Source: Acidobacteriota bacterium (GTDB lineage Bacteria > Acidobacteriota > Vicinamibacteria > Vicinamibacterales > UBA2999). From it: 30,323 nt of DNA. Made by a program: the position numbers and the translations under genes. The stretch is from assembly GCA_020851835.1 (NCBI GenBank), contig JADZBZ010000209.1, forward strand, positions 1 to 30,323, in the 5' to 3' direction. Positions 24,665-30,323 of this stretch are shown here, one piece after another; position 1 is the first letter of the stretch, and each line of letters opens with the position of its first letter. The notes under the pieces are model-generated. The model did not search any database, was not told the DNA's origin, and saw only the letters and a list, made by a program, of their open reading frames with translations.

Positions 24665-24689
24665 CTCCACTCCACTCCAAAAAAGCCCA
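24665..24689 (-). promoter_or_regulatory. MraZ-box-like array: TGGRN every 10 bases, three copies
   Basis: On the minus strand: TGGGC (24689-24685), five T, TGGAG (24679-24675), TGGAG as spacer (24674-24670), TGGAG (24669-24665). This gives three TGGRN boxes with five-base spacers, the geometry described for E. coli MraZ sites (TGGGN repeats with 5-nt spacers). The last box contains the mraZ ribosome-binding site. Autoregulation by MraZ is inferred. Confidence 0.55.
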
Positions 24690-24719
24690 CCCGGATGGTA
24701 GGCGAGGGGTACCCGGATG
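24689..24719 (-). repeat. Direct repeat CATCCGGGT, 22 bp apart, on the dcw promoter
   Basis: Two identical 9-mers (24719-24711 and 24697-24689) overlap the -35 and -10 boxes and are spaced by about two helical turns. An inverted CCGGAT lies just upstream of the -35 box. Possible operator; the binding protein is unknown. Confidence 0.5.
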
Positions 24720-24723
24720 TCAA
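24695..24723 (-). promoter_or_regulatory. Main dcw promoter: TTGACA, 17 bp, TACCAT
   Basis: On the minus strand a perfect -35 TTGACA (24723-24718) is followed by a 17-base spacer and -10 TACCAT (24700-24695). Predicted start near 24688, giving a leader of about 32 bases to the mraZ GTG. The region upstream (about 24724-24775) is markedly AT-rich for this genome and could act as an UP element. Confidence 0.7.
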
Positions 24724-24789
24724 TGCTATATCCGGCCAACTTCTCTAGTTTCTGTAATTTACGCCTTTGTTTCGCCCCATGATCGAAAC

Positions 24790-24807
24790 CCGTCAATCCG
24801 TTGACGG
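24790..24807. promoter_or_regulatory. Perfect palindrome CCGTCAA-TCCG-TTGACGG in the divergent spacer
   Basis: Arms of seven bases with a four-base loop, between the dcw promoter and the glycan operon. It contains a TTGACG hexamer on the plus strand, but the sequence 17-18 bases further on (AATCTG) is a poor -10. Candidate operator or chance palindrome. Confidence 0.4.
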
Positions 24808-24846
24808 AATCGACGTCTCACGAAATCTGGCCGGTCCCCAGCCACA

Positions 24847-24855
24847 TGCTACGAT
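24847..24855 (+). promoter_or_regulatory. Candidate extended -10 TGCTACGAT for the glycan operon
   Basis: TGC precedes TACGAT, the extended -10 form, 35 bases before the ATG at 24891. No good -35 box is present, as is common for extended -10 promoters. Confidence 0.4.
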
Positions 24856-24890
24856 TTCGCCTTCGTTCTCCGCGTCCCAGCCCGCCGGCC

Positions 24891-25937
24891 ATGAGCATCC
24901 GCACCGTCCTCGTCTGCGAAACGCAGGTGCCGTTCGTGCGCGGCGGTGCGGAACTGCTGGTCCAGCAGCTCGTCGATCAACTCCGGCGGCGTGGCTTCGA
25001 AACCGATCGCGTCGCGGTGCCCTTCAAGTGGTATCCGAAGGACGAGATCCTCGCGCACGCGGCGGCGTGGCGGCTGCTCGACCTCAGCGAGAGCAACGGC
25101 CGCGCGGTGGATCTGCTGATCGCCACGAAGTTTCCGACCTACTTCGCGCGGCATCCTCGCAAGGTGTGCTGGCTCGTGCACCAGCACCGCGCGGCCTACG
25201 AGCTGGCGGGCACCCCCTACAGCGACTTCGGACACGACGAGCGTGACGTCGGCCTGAAGGACCGCCTGCTGGCGCTCGACGAGCAGATGCTCGGCGAGTG
25301 CGCCGCCCGCTACACGATCTCGCGCACCGTCACCGATCGGCTCCGGCGCTACAACGGGCTCGACTCGATGCCGCTCTACCACCCGCCGCTGCTGGCCGAT
25401 CGGCTCACGCCAGGCGACTACGGGCCGTACGTGCTGTCGGTGGCGCGGCTCGAGGGCAACAAGCGGGTCGATCTCATCGTCCGCGCCATGGCGGCGGTGC
25501 CGCCGCCACTCGCCCTCGTCGTCGTCGGCGAGGGCAGCCACCGGCCGCACGTGGAGCGCGCCGCCGAGGAGGCCGGCGTAGCCGATCGCGTCCGCTTCGC
25601 CGGGGCCGTCGACGACGACGACCTCGTGGCGCTCTACCGCGACGCGCTCGCGCTCGTGTACGTCCCCTACGACGAGGACTACGGCCTCGTCACGCTCGAG
25701 GCATTTCTCGCCGGCAAGCCGGTGGTGACGGCGCGCGACTCGGGCGGCACCCTCGAGTTCGTGCACGACGATGTGAGCGGGCTGGTGGTCGAACCGGACA
25801 TCGCGCAACTGGGGGCGGCCATCGCGGCGCTGGCCGCCGATCGGACGCGGGTCCGCCGGCTGGGTGAGGCGGGGCGCGCCATCGCGCTGCCGATCACGTG
25901 GGACACCGTCATCGAGCGTCTGGTCGGCCGGGCCTGA
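24891..25937 (+). CDS. GT4-family glycosyltransferase (GT-B fold)
   Basis: 348 residues from ATG 24891 (an upstream in-frame ATG at 24846 overlaps the candidate -10 box and gives an unlikely Arg/Pro tail). The N-terminal domain starts with VLVCETQVPFVRGGAELLVQQLVDQLRRRG, a glycine loop for acceptor binding typical of GT4. The C-terminal domain has LSVARLEGNKRVDLIVRAM, VVVGEGSHRPHVERAA and the E-x7-E donor site PYDEDYGLVTLEAFLAGKPVV followed by SGGTLEFVHDDVSGLVVEP. It probably transfers a nucleotide-activated sugar to a glycan or lipid acceptor in the cytoplasm; substrates cannot be read from sequence. First gene of the plus-strand glycan cluster, divergent from mraZ, 99 bases before the next gene. 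Confidence 0.88.
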   Translation: MSIRTVLVCETQVPFVRGGAELLVQQLVDQLRRRGFETDRVAVPFKWYPKDEILAHAAAWRLLDLSESNGRAVDLLIATKFPTYFARHPRKVCWLVHQHRAAYELAGTPYSDFGHDERDVGLKDRLLALDEQMLGECAARYTISRTVTDRLRRYNGLDSMPLYHPPLLADRLTPGDYGPYVLSVARLEGNKRVDLIVRAMAAVPPPLALVVVGEGSHRPHVERAAEEAGVADRVRFAGAVDDDDLVALYRDALALVYVPYDEDYGLVTLEAFLAGKPVVTARDSGGTLEFVHDDVSGLVVEPDIAQLGAAIAALAADRTRVRRLGEAGRAIALPITWDTVIERLVGRA

Positions 25938-25989
25938 CCCGGGGCCCGGCGCCAGACGCGGCCCGCCGCACGCCCGACCCGCGCGAGGC

Positions 25990-25995
25990 TACAAT
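25990..25995 (+). promoter_or_regulatory. Candidate -10 box TACAAT upstream of the GT2 gene
   Basis: TACAAT lies 42 bases before the ATG at 26037 in the only notable gap of the glycan cluster. No clear -35 box. Could give the downstream genes a separate promoter. Confidence 0.35.
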
Positions 25996-26036
25996 GATGC
26001 GTCGGTCCGCCCGGTGGCGGCGCTGGCGGCGCGGGC

Positions 26037-26795
26037 ATGAAGACGCTGGTCCTGATCCCCACCTACAACGAGTGCGACAACCTGCCGCCGCTGGTGCGGG
26101 ACGTGCTGGCCATTCCCGGCACCGAGATCCTCGTCATCGACGACGGGTCGCCGGACGGCACCGGCGCGGTCGCCGACCGGCTGCGCAACCAGCACCCGGG
26201 CCGTGTGCACGTGCTGCATCGCACGGGGCAGCGGGGCCTCGGACGCTCGTATCTGGACGGCTTCCGTCGGGCCCTCGAGACCGACGCGGACGTGGTGGTC
26301 CAGATGGATGCGGACGGGTCGCACGGCCCCGAGTACCTGCCGGCGATGGCGGCGGCCACCTCCGGCGCCGACGTAGTGGTCGGCTCCCGCTACCTGCACG
26401 GCATCAGCGTGGTCAACTGGCCCCTCAGCCGCATCATTCTCAGTTCGTTCGCCAACAGCTACGCGCGGACGATCACCGGCCTCGCCGTGCACGACTGCAC
26501 GGCCGGCTACCGGTGCTGGCGGCGGGAGGCGCTGGCGCGGATGCCTCTCGACCGCGTGATGTCGGACGGCTACGCCTTCCAGGTGGAAGTCACGTTCCAC
26601 GCCGCCCGGCTGGGGCTCGCCATCGTCGAATCGCCCATCATCTTCGTCGAGCGGCGCGAGGGCACCTCGAAACTGTCGTGGCGAGTGGTCGTCGAGTCGG
26701 TGCTGACGCCGTGGCGTCTCGTGCTGCGGCACGGCCGCGTGCGGTCGCGCGTCCGGCGTGGCGCGGGGTACAATCCCAAGGGCGTCATGCGATGA
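26037..26795 (+). CDS. Polyprenyl-phosphate mannosyltransferase-like GT2 (Dpm1 type)
   Basis: 252 residues, GT-A fold. Motifs: LVLIPTYNECDNLPPLV at the N-terminus, VIDDGSPDGTG, and the metal/donor site D91-A-D93-G-S-H, followed by GSRYLHG, DCTAGYRCWRREAL and the acceptor-loop region SPIIFVERREGTSKLSW. This set is characteristic of dolichol/polyprenol-phosphate mannose synthases, which load a sugar from GDP-mannose (or similar) on a polyprenyl phosphate at the membrane. No membrane segments, so it is the single-domain soluble form. The ribosome-binding site is poor. The stop overlaps the next ATG by four bases. The sugar specificity is inferred from family only. Confidence 0.85.
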   Translation: MKTLVLIPTYNECDNLPPLVRDVLAIPGTEILVIDDGSPDGTGAVADRLRNQHPGRVHVLHRTGQRGLGRSYLDGFRRALETDADVVVQMDADGSHGPEYLPAMAAATSGADVVVGSRYLHGISVVNWPLSRIILSSFANSYARTITGLAVHDCTAGYRCWRREALARMPLDRVMSDGYAFQVEVTFHAARLGLAIVESPIIFVERREGTSKLSWRVVVESVLTPWRLVLRHGRVRSRVRRGAGYNPKGVMR

Positions 26796-27565
26796 CCTCC
26801 CGGCCGGCACGCAGCCTCACCGTGTTCTTCCCGGCGTACAACGACAGCGGCACGATTGCCAGCCTGGTGATCGGTGCCGTCAAGGCGGCGGCCGCCCTGA
26901 CGCCGGACTACGAGGTCGTCGTGATCAACGACGGTAGCCGGGACGACACGCCGCAGATTCTGGACGAGCTCGCACGCCTGTACCCGATGCACGTGCGCAT
27001 CGTGCACCACGTCCGGAACCGGGGCTACGGCGGCGCGCTGCGCTCTGGCTTCGCGCACGCGACCAAGGACCTGGTGTTCTACACCGACGGCGATGCGCAG
27101 TACGACCCCGCGGAGATGGCCGCGCTCTGGGCGCGGCTCGACGACGGAGTGGACTGGGTGAACGGCTGGAAGATCAGCCGATCCGATCCGTTGCACCGCA
27201 TCGTGATCGGGCGCATCTACCACCACACGGTGAAGCGGCTGTTCGGTCTCAAGGTTCGCGACGTCGACTGCGACTTCCGGCTCATGCGGCGGCGCATCTT
27301 CGACGTGGTGCAGCTCGAGAAGGACAGCGGCGTCATCTGCCTCGAGATGATGAAGAAATTCCAGGACGCCGGCTTTCGCGTGGCCGAGGTGCCCGTGCAC
27401 CACTATCACCGCGCGTACGGCAAGTCGCAGTTCTTCAACTTCCGGCGCATCTTCCGCACCGGCGTCGACGTGCTGAAGCTGTGGTGGGCGCTGGTCGTCA
27501 GGCGCGAGCACCTCGCGGCACAGCAGGCGCGCGCGGCCGCGCCGGGCGCACGCCAGATCTCATGA
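26792..27565 (+). CDS. GT2-family glycosyltransferase (DPM/GtrB-like)
   Basis: 257 residues. FFPAYNDSGTIASLV, VINDGSRDDT, NRGYGGALRSGF and the donor site D99-G-D101-AQYDP are typical of GT2 enzymes acting on polyprenyl phosphate or lipid acceptors. DVDCDFRLMRR and EVPVHHYHRAYGKSQFFNFRR follow. It lacks the two C-terminal membrane helices of GtrB proper. The ATG overlaps the previous stop and its own stop overlaps the next start (both ATGA), so the three genes are one translational unit. Two adjacent polyprenyl-P-type transferases suggest two different activated sugars or successive steps. Confidence 0.83.
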   Translation: MTSRPARSLTVFFPAYNDSGTIASLVIGAVKAAAALTPDYEVVVINDGSRDDTPQILDELARLYPMHVRIVHHVRNRGYGGALRSGFAHATKDLVFYTDGDAQYDPAEMAALWARLDDGVDWVNGWKISRSDPLHRIVIGRIYHHTVKRLFGLKVRDVDCDFRLMRRRIFDVVQLEKDSGVICLEMMKKFQDAGFRVAEVPVHHYHRAYGKSQFFNFRRIFRTGVDVLKLWWALVVRREHLAAQQARAAAPGARQIS

Positions 27566-28554
27566 GCCATACCGACTTCTACCGCGGACGCCGCGTGATG
27601 ATCACCGGCGGCCTGGGCTTCATCGGCAGCAACCTCGCCCACCGCCTCGTCGCGCTCGGCGCCGACGTAATCATCATCGACTCGCTCATCCCCGACTACG
27701 GCGGCAACCTCCACAACATCGCCGGCCTCGAGAATCGCCTGCGCGTGAACATCGCCGACATCAGGCAGGCCAACACCATGAACTACCTGGTTCAGGGGCG
27801 CGACGTGATCTTCAACCTCGCGGGCCAGGTCAGCCACATCGACAGCATGCGGGACCCGCACACCGACCTCGAGATCAACTGCCGCAGCCAGTTGACGCTG
27901 CTCGAAGCCTGCCGCCACCACAACCCGGACGCGAAAGTCGTGTACGCCAGCACGCGGCAGATCTACGGCAAGCCCGACGTACTGCCCGTCACCGAGCGCC
28001 ACCTGGTGCGGCCTACCGACGTCAACGGGATCAACAAGGCCGCCGGCGAGTACTATCACCTGGTCTACAACAACGTATTCGGCGTGCGCGCGTGTTCGCT
28101 GCGCCTCACCAACGTGTACGGGCCGCGCCAGCTCCTCAAGCACAACCGCCAGGGGTTCATCGGCTGGTTCATCCGCCTGGCCATCGAGGACCAGGAAATC
28201 CAGGTGTTCGGCGACGGATCGCAGGTACGCGACTTCGTGTACGTGGAGGACGCCGCCGAGGCCTTCCTGCTGGCCGGGGCCACCGACGCGGTCAACGGCG
28301 AGGTGTTCAACGTGGGCGGAGACGAGCACCTCGCGCACCGCGACCTGGTGGAGTTGCTGGTGCGGACCGCGGGCTCGGGCCGCTTCCGCTTCGTCGACTG
28401 GCCCCCGGAGAAGAAGGCGATCGACATCGGCAGCTTCTACGCCGACTCGACTTCGTTCCGCAGGTGTACGGGCTGGAGCTCGCCCGTACACCTGGCCGAG
28501 GGCCTGCGACGCACCATCGACTACTACCGGCCGCGGATGGCGCAGTATGTCTGA
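27562..28554 (+). CDS. Extended SDR / NAD-dependent epimerase-dehydratase with Asn in place of catalytic Tyr
   Basis: 330 residues. NAD-binding GGLGFIGSNLAHRL (about 16-29) with acidic D40 after beta-2, NLAGQVSHIDS, YASTRQIYGKP (S130/T131), LRLTNVYGPR and VFGDGSQVRDFVYVEDAAEAFLLA all fit the nucleotide-sugar extended SDR family. The YxxxK motif is replaced by N155-G-I-N-K159: the lysine is kept, the tyrosine is Asn. From memory, a DVNGINK form recurs in a subfamily of such proteins, so this looks like a subfamily trait and not random decay. The reaction is therefore uncertain. It overlaps both neighbours (4 and 8 bases) and lies beside a sugar aminotransferase gene, so a role in making an unusual nucleotide sugar is plausible. 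Confidence 0.85.
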   Translation: MSHTDFYRGRRVMITGGLGFIGSNLAHRLVALGADVIIIDSLIPDYGGNLHNIAGLENRLRVNIADIRQANTMNYLVQGRDVIFNLAGQVSHIDSMRDPHTDLEINCRSQLTLLEACRHHNPDAKVVYASTRQIYGKPDVLPVTERHLVRPTDVNGINKAAGEYYHLVYNNVFGVRACSLRLTNVYGPRQLLKHNRQGFIGWFIRLAIEDQEIQVFGDGSQVRDFVYVEDAAEAFLLAGATDAVNGEVFNVGGDEHLAHRDLVELLVRTAGSGRFRFVDWPPEKKAIDIGSFYADSTSFRRCTGWSSPVHLAEGLRRTIDYYRPRMAQYV

Positions 28555-29671
28555 CGCGCACCGTGTGCCGTTCAACGCGCTCAGGCCCGGCGAGGACCGC
28601 GAGGACATCGCCGCCGCCATCCGGCGCGTCGTCGATTCGGGCTGGTTCGTCCTCGGCCCGGAAGTCGAGCAGTTCGAGACCGAGTTCGCCCGCGCCTGCG
28701 GCGCGGCCCACGCGGTGGGGGTCGGCACCGGAACCGACGCCATCACGCTCGTCCTGCGCGCGCTCGACATCGGCCCGGGCGACGAAGTAATCACGTCGCC
28801 GCTGTCGGCCGCCTACTCCGCCCTGGCCGTCATGATGGCCGGCGCCCGGCCCGTGTTCGCCGACATCGACCCGGCGCGCCTCACGCTCGACCCGGCCGCC
28901 GTCGAAGCGGCGATCACACCCCGCACGCGGGCGCTGCTGCCGGTGCACCTCTACGGCCAGGCGGCCGACATGACGCCGCTTCTGGCGATGGCGTCCCGCC
29001 ACGGCCTCGCCCTCGTCGAGGACGCGGCGCAGGCGCACCTGGCCACCAGCCAGGGGCGCCCGGTGGGTACCATGGGCGTCGCCGGCACCTTCAGTTTCTA
29101 CCCGACCAAGAACCTCGGCGCGCTGGGCGACGGCGGCGCTGTCGTCACCTCCGACGCGGCGGTTGCTGCGCGCATCAGGCGGCTCCGCAACGGCGGCCAG
29201 ACCACGCGGTACCACCATGAGGAGGCCGGCGCCAACAGTCGCCTCGACGAGATGCAGGCCGCCATCCTGCGGGCGCGGCTGCCGTACCTAGCCGGGTGGA
29301 CGGCCCGTCGGCGCGCCATTGCGGCAACCTACCGCGCCGGCATCGAGTCGGCCATGGTGACCCTGCCGCCCGAACTCGACGCGGGCCATGTCTACCATCT
29401 GTTCCCGGTGCTGAGCACCGATCGCCCGGCCCTCCAGGCACACCTGTCGGCGTCGGGGGTCGAAACCCTCATCCACTACCCGGTGCCAATTCCGCGTCAG
29501 CCCGCTCTGGCCGCCGCCCGTCCGCGCCCGTGTCCCGTGACGGACCGCATCTGCGGCCAGGTCCTGTCGTTGCCGCTCTATCCAATGCTCGCCGACGCCG
29601 ATGTCCGTGCGATCATCGCCGCCGTCAACGCGCTGCCGCCGCCGCGAACCGCCGCACCTGAGAACCCCTGA
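28547..29671 (+). CDS. DegT/DnrJ/EryC1/StrS-type PLP sugar aminotransferase
   Basis: 374 residues. These enzymes aminate a keto group on a nucleotide sugar, usually from glutamate. Motifs: N-terminal ALRPGEDREDIAAAIRRVVDSGWFVLGPEVEQFE, GTGTDAITLVL, the PLP-binding VEDAAQAH with D159, and the lysine K188 in FSFYPTKNLGALGDGG, then RRLRNGGQ, EEAGANSRLDEMQAAILRARL and the C-terminal VETLIHYPVPIPRQPAL. The ATG lies 8 bases inside the end of the preceding SDR. The usual substrate is the 3- or 4-keto sugar made by an SDR, which fits its neighbours. Product not predictable. Confidence 0.92.
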   Translation: MSDAHRVPFNALRPGEDREDIAAAIRRVVDSGWFVLGPEVEQFETEFARACGAAHAVGVGTGTDAITLVLRALDIGPGDEVITSPLSAAYSALAVMMAGARPVFADIDPARLTLDPAAVEAAITPRTRALLPVHLYGQAADMTPLLAMASRHGLALVEDAAQAHLATSQGRPVGTMGVAGTFSFYPTKNLGALGDGGAVVTSDAAVAARIRRLRNGGQTTRYHHEEAGANSRLDEMQAAILRARLPYLAGWTARRRAIAATYRAGIESAMVTLPPELDAGHVYHLFPVLSTDRPALQAHLSASGVETLIHYPVPIPRQPALAAARPRPCPVTDRICGQVLSLPLYPMLADADVRAIIAAVNALPPPRTAAPENP

Positions 29672-29689
29672 CCCAGAAGCCCCACACCC

Positions 29690-30323
29690 ATGCGTATCCT
29701 GATCACCGGCGGGGCGGGCTTCATCGGCTCGCACCTCGCCGAAGCGCTGCTCGAGGCCGGCCATGAAGTGTTCGCGCTGGACAATCTGTCCACGGGCTGC
29801 ATCGACAACATCGCCCACCTCAAGGGACACCCGCGTTTCCACTACACCATCGACAGCGTGTTCAACGAGCCGCTGGTCGCCGAACTGGTGGACCGCGCGT
29901 CGGTGGTCTTCCACCTAGCCGCCGCCGTCGGCGTCAAGTTGATCGTGCAAGAGCCGGTGCACACGATTGAGACCAACGTGCACGGCACGGAGGTCATCCT
30001 GCGCCACGCCTCCAAGAAGCGGAAGCTGGTCTTCATCGCCTCCACCTCGGAGGTGTACGGAAAGAGCACGGCGGTGCCGTTCAAGGAAACCGCGGACCTC
30101 GTGCTCGGCGCCACGACGCGCCACCGCTGGGCGTATGCCTGCAGCAAGGCGCTCGACGAGTTCCTCGCCCTGGCGCACTGGAAGGAGCGGCAGCTGCCGG
30201 TCGTCATCGTGCGGTTCTTCAACACGGTGGGGCCGCGGCAGACCGGGCAGTACGGCATGGTCGTGCCCACCTTCGTCCACCAGGCCCTCGCGGGCGAGCC
30301 CTTGACGGTGTTCGGCGACGGCA
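29690..30323 (+). CDS. NAD-dependent epimerase/dehydratase (extended SDR), 3' end cut by window
   Basis: 211 residues are visible; the frame is open at the window end, with about a third missing. It starts MRILITGGAGFIGSHLAEALLEAG (NAD-binding GxxGxxG), D31 follows beta-2, then FHLAAAVGVK, ASTSEVYGK (S118/T119/S120) and the intact catalytic pair Y149-A-C-S-K153, with RFFNTVGPRQTGQYGMVVPTFVHQAL and the start of VFGDG. The active site is canonical, unlike the preceding SDR. UDP-glucuronate decarboxylase, UDP-sugar 4-epimerase or GDP-mannose dehydratase-like roles are all possible. It begins 18 bases after the aminotransferase. Evident from direct translation of the final 634 bases. Confidence 0.88.
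   Translation, partial: MRILITGGAGFIGSHLAEALLEAGHEVFALDNLSTGCIDNIAHLKGHPRFHYTIDSVFNEPLVAELVDRASVVFHLAAAVGVKLIVQEPVHTIETNVHGTEVILRHASKKRKLVFIASTSEVYGKSTAVPFKETADLVLGATTRHRWAYACSKALDEFLALAHWKERQLPVVIVRFFNTVGPRQTGQYGMVVPTFVHQALAGEPLTVFGDG

Noticed and set aside
24657..24680. In-frame TTG at 24680 as mraZ start
   Set aside because: It would place eight residues before the family N-terminus, inside the repeat array and near the predicted transcription start; no ribosome-binding site precedes it.
24801..24829. TTGACG at 24801 as the -35 box of the glycan operon
   Set aside because: The bases 17-18 downstream (AATCTG) do not resemble a -10 box; the TGCTACGAT extended -10 nearer the gene is a better candidate.

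Overview
The window is one continuous piece of a high-GC bacterial chromosome that is almost fully coding and carries mainly housekeeping genes. No mobile gene, phage gene or CRISPR array was seen. The gene set (full division and cell-wall cluster, meso-diaminopimelate-type MurE with a DNPR motif, FtsA/FtsQ/FtsL, a sigma-70 with a very long charged insert, an FtsI with a C-terminal PASTA domain) points to a diderm of the Acidobacteriota type. A Vicinamibacteria-like lineage is my best guess. The taxonomy is inference and rests on no marker search.

Layout. (1) 1-3510, plus strand: the 3' part of dnaG (primase) followed by rpoD (primary sigma factor), closed by a long perfect-looking hairpin. 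(2) 3560-4905, plus strand: a CAU-anticodon tRNA, a coiled-coil/zinc-ribbon protein and an overlapping RNase HI. (3) 4915-8177: pgeF (minus), a small SpoVG-like hypothetical gene (plus, divergent from pgeF), and a large radical SAM protein (minus). (4) 8262-24656, minus strand: the dcw cluster in transcription order mraZ, rsmH, ftsL, ftsI, murE, murF, mraY, murD, [260-bp gap filled with inverted repeats], ftsW, murG, murC, ftsQ, ftsA, ftsZ. Most joints are 1-11 bp overlaps or gaps under 20 bp, so translation is probably coupled. murB and ddl, often found between murC and ftsQ, are absent here. (5) 24657-24890: a divergent regulatory region with a good promoter for the dcw operon (TTGACA, 17 bp, TACCAT) and a repeat array resembling MraZ operator boxes. 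(6) 24891-30323, plus strand: a sugar/glycan operon with a GT4 glycosyltransferase, two GT2 glycosyltransferases, an extended SDR lacking the catalytic Tyr, a DegT-type aminotransferase, and the start of a second, canonical SDR that runs off the window.

How it fits together: regions 3 and 4 make lipid II and build the septum (MurC-G, MraY, FtsW/FtsI), with MraZ as likely autoregulator and PgeF as peptidoglycan quality control. Region 6 probably makes and transfers nucleotide- or polyprenyl-activated sugars for a surface glycan.

The window is mostly ordinary core genome. The points most worth a second look are the nested-palindrome element inside the dcw cluster, the MraZ-box-like array at the predicted transcription start, and the Tyr-less SDR. 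I see no convincing new multi-gene system.
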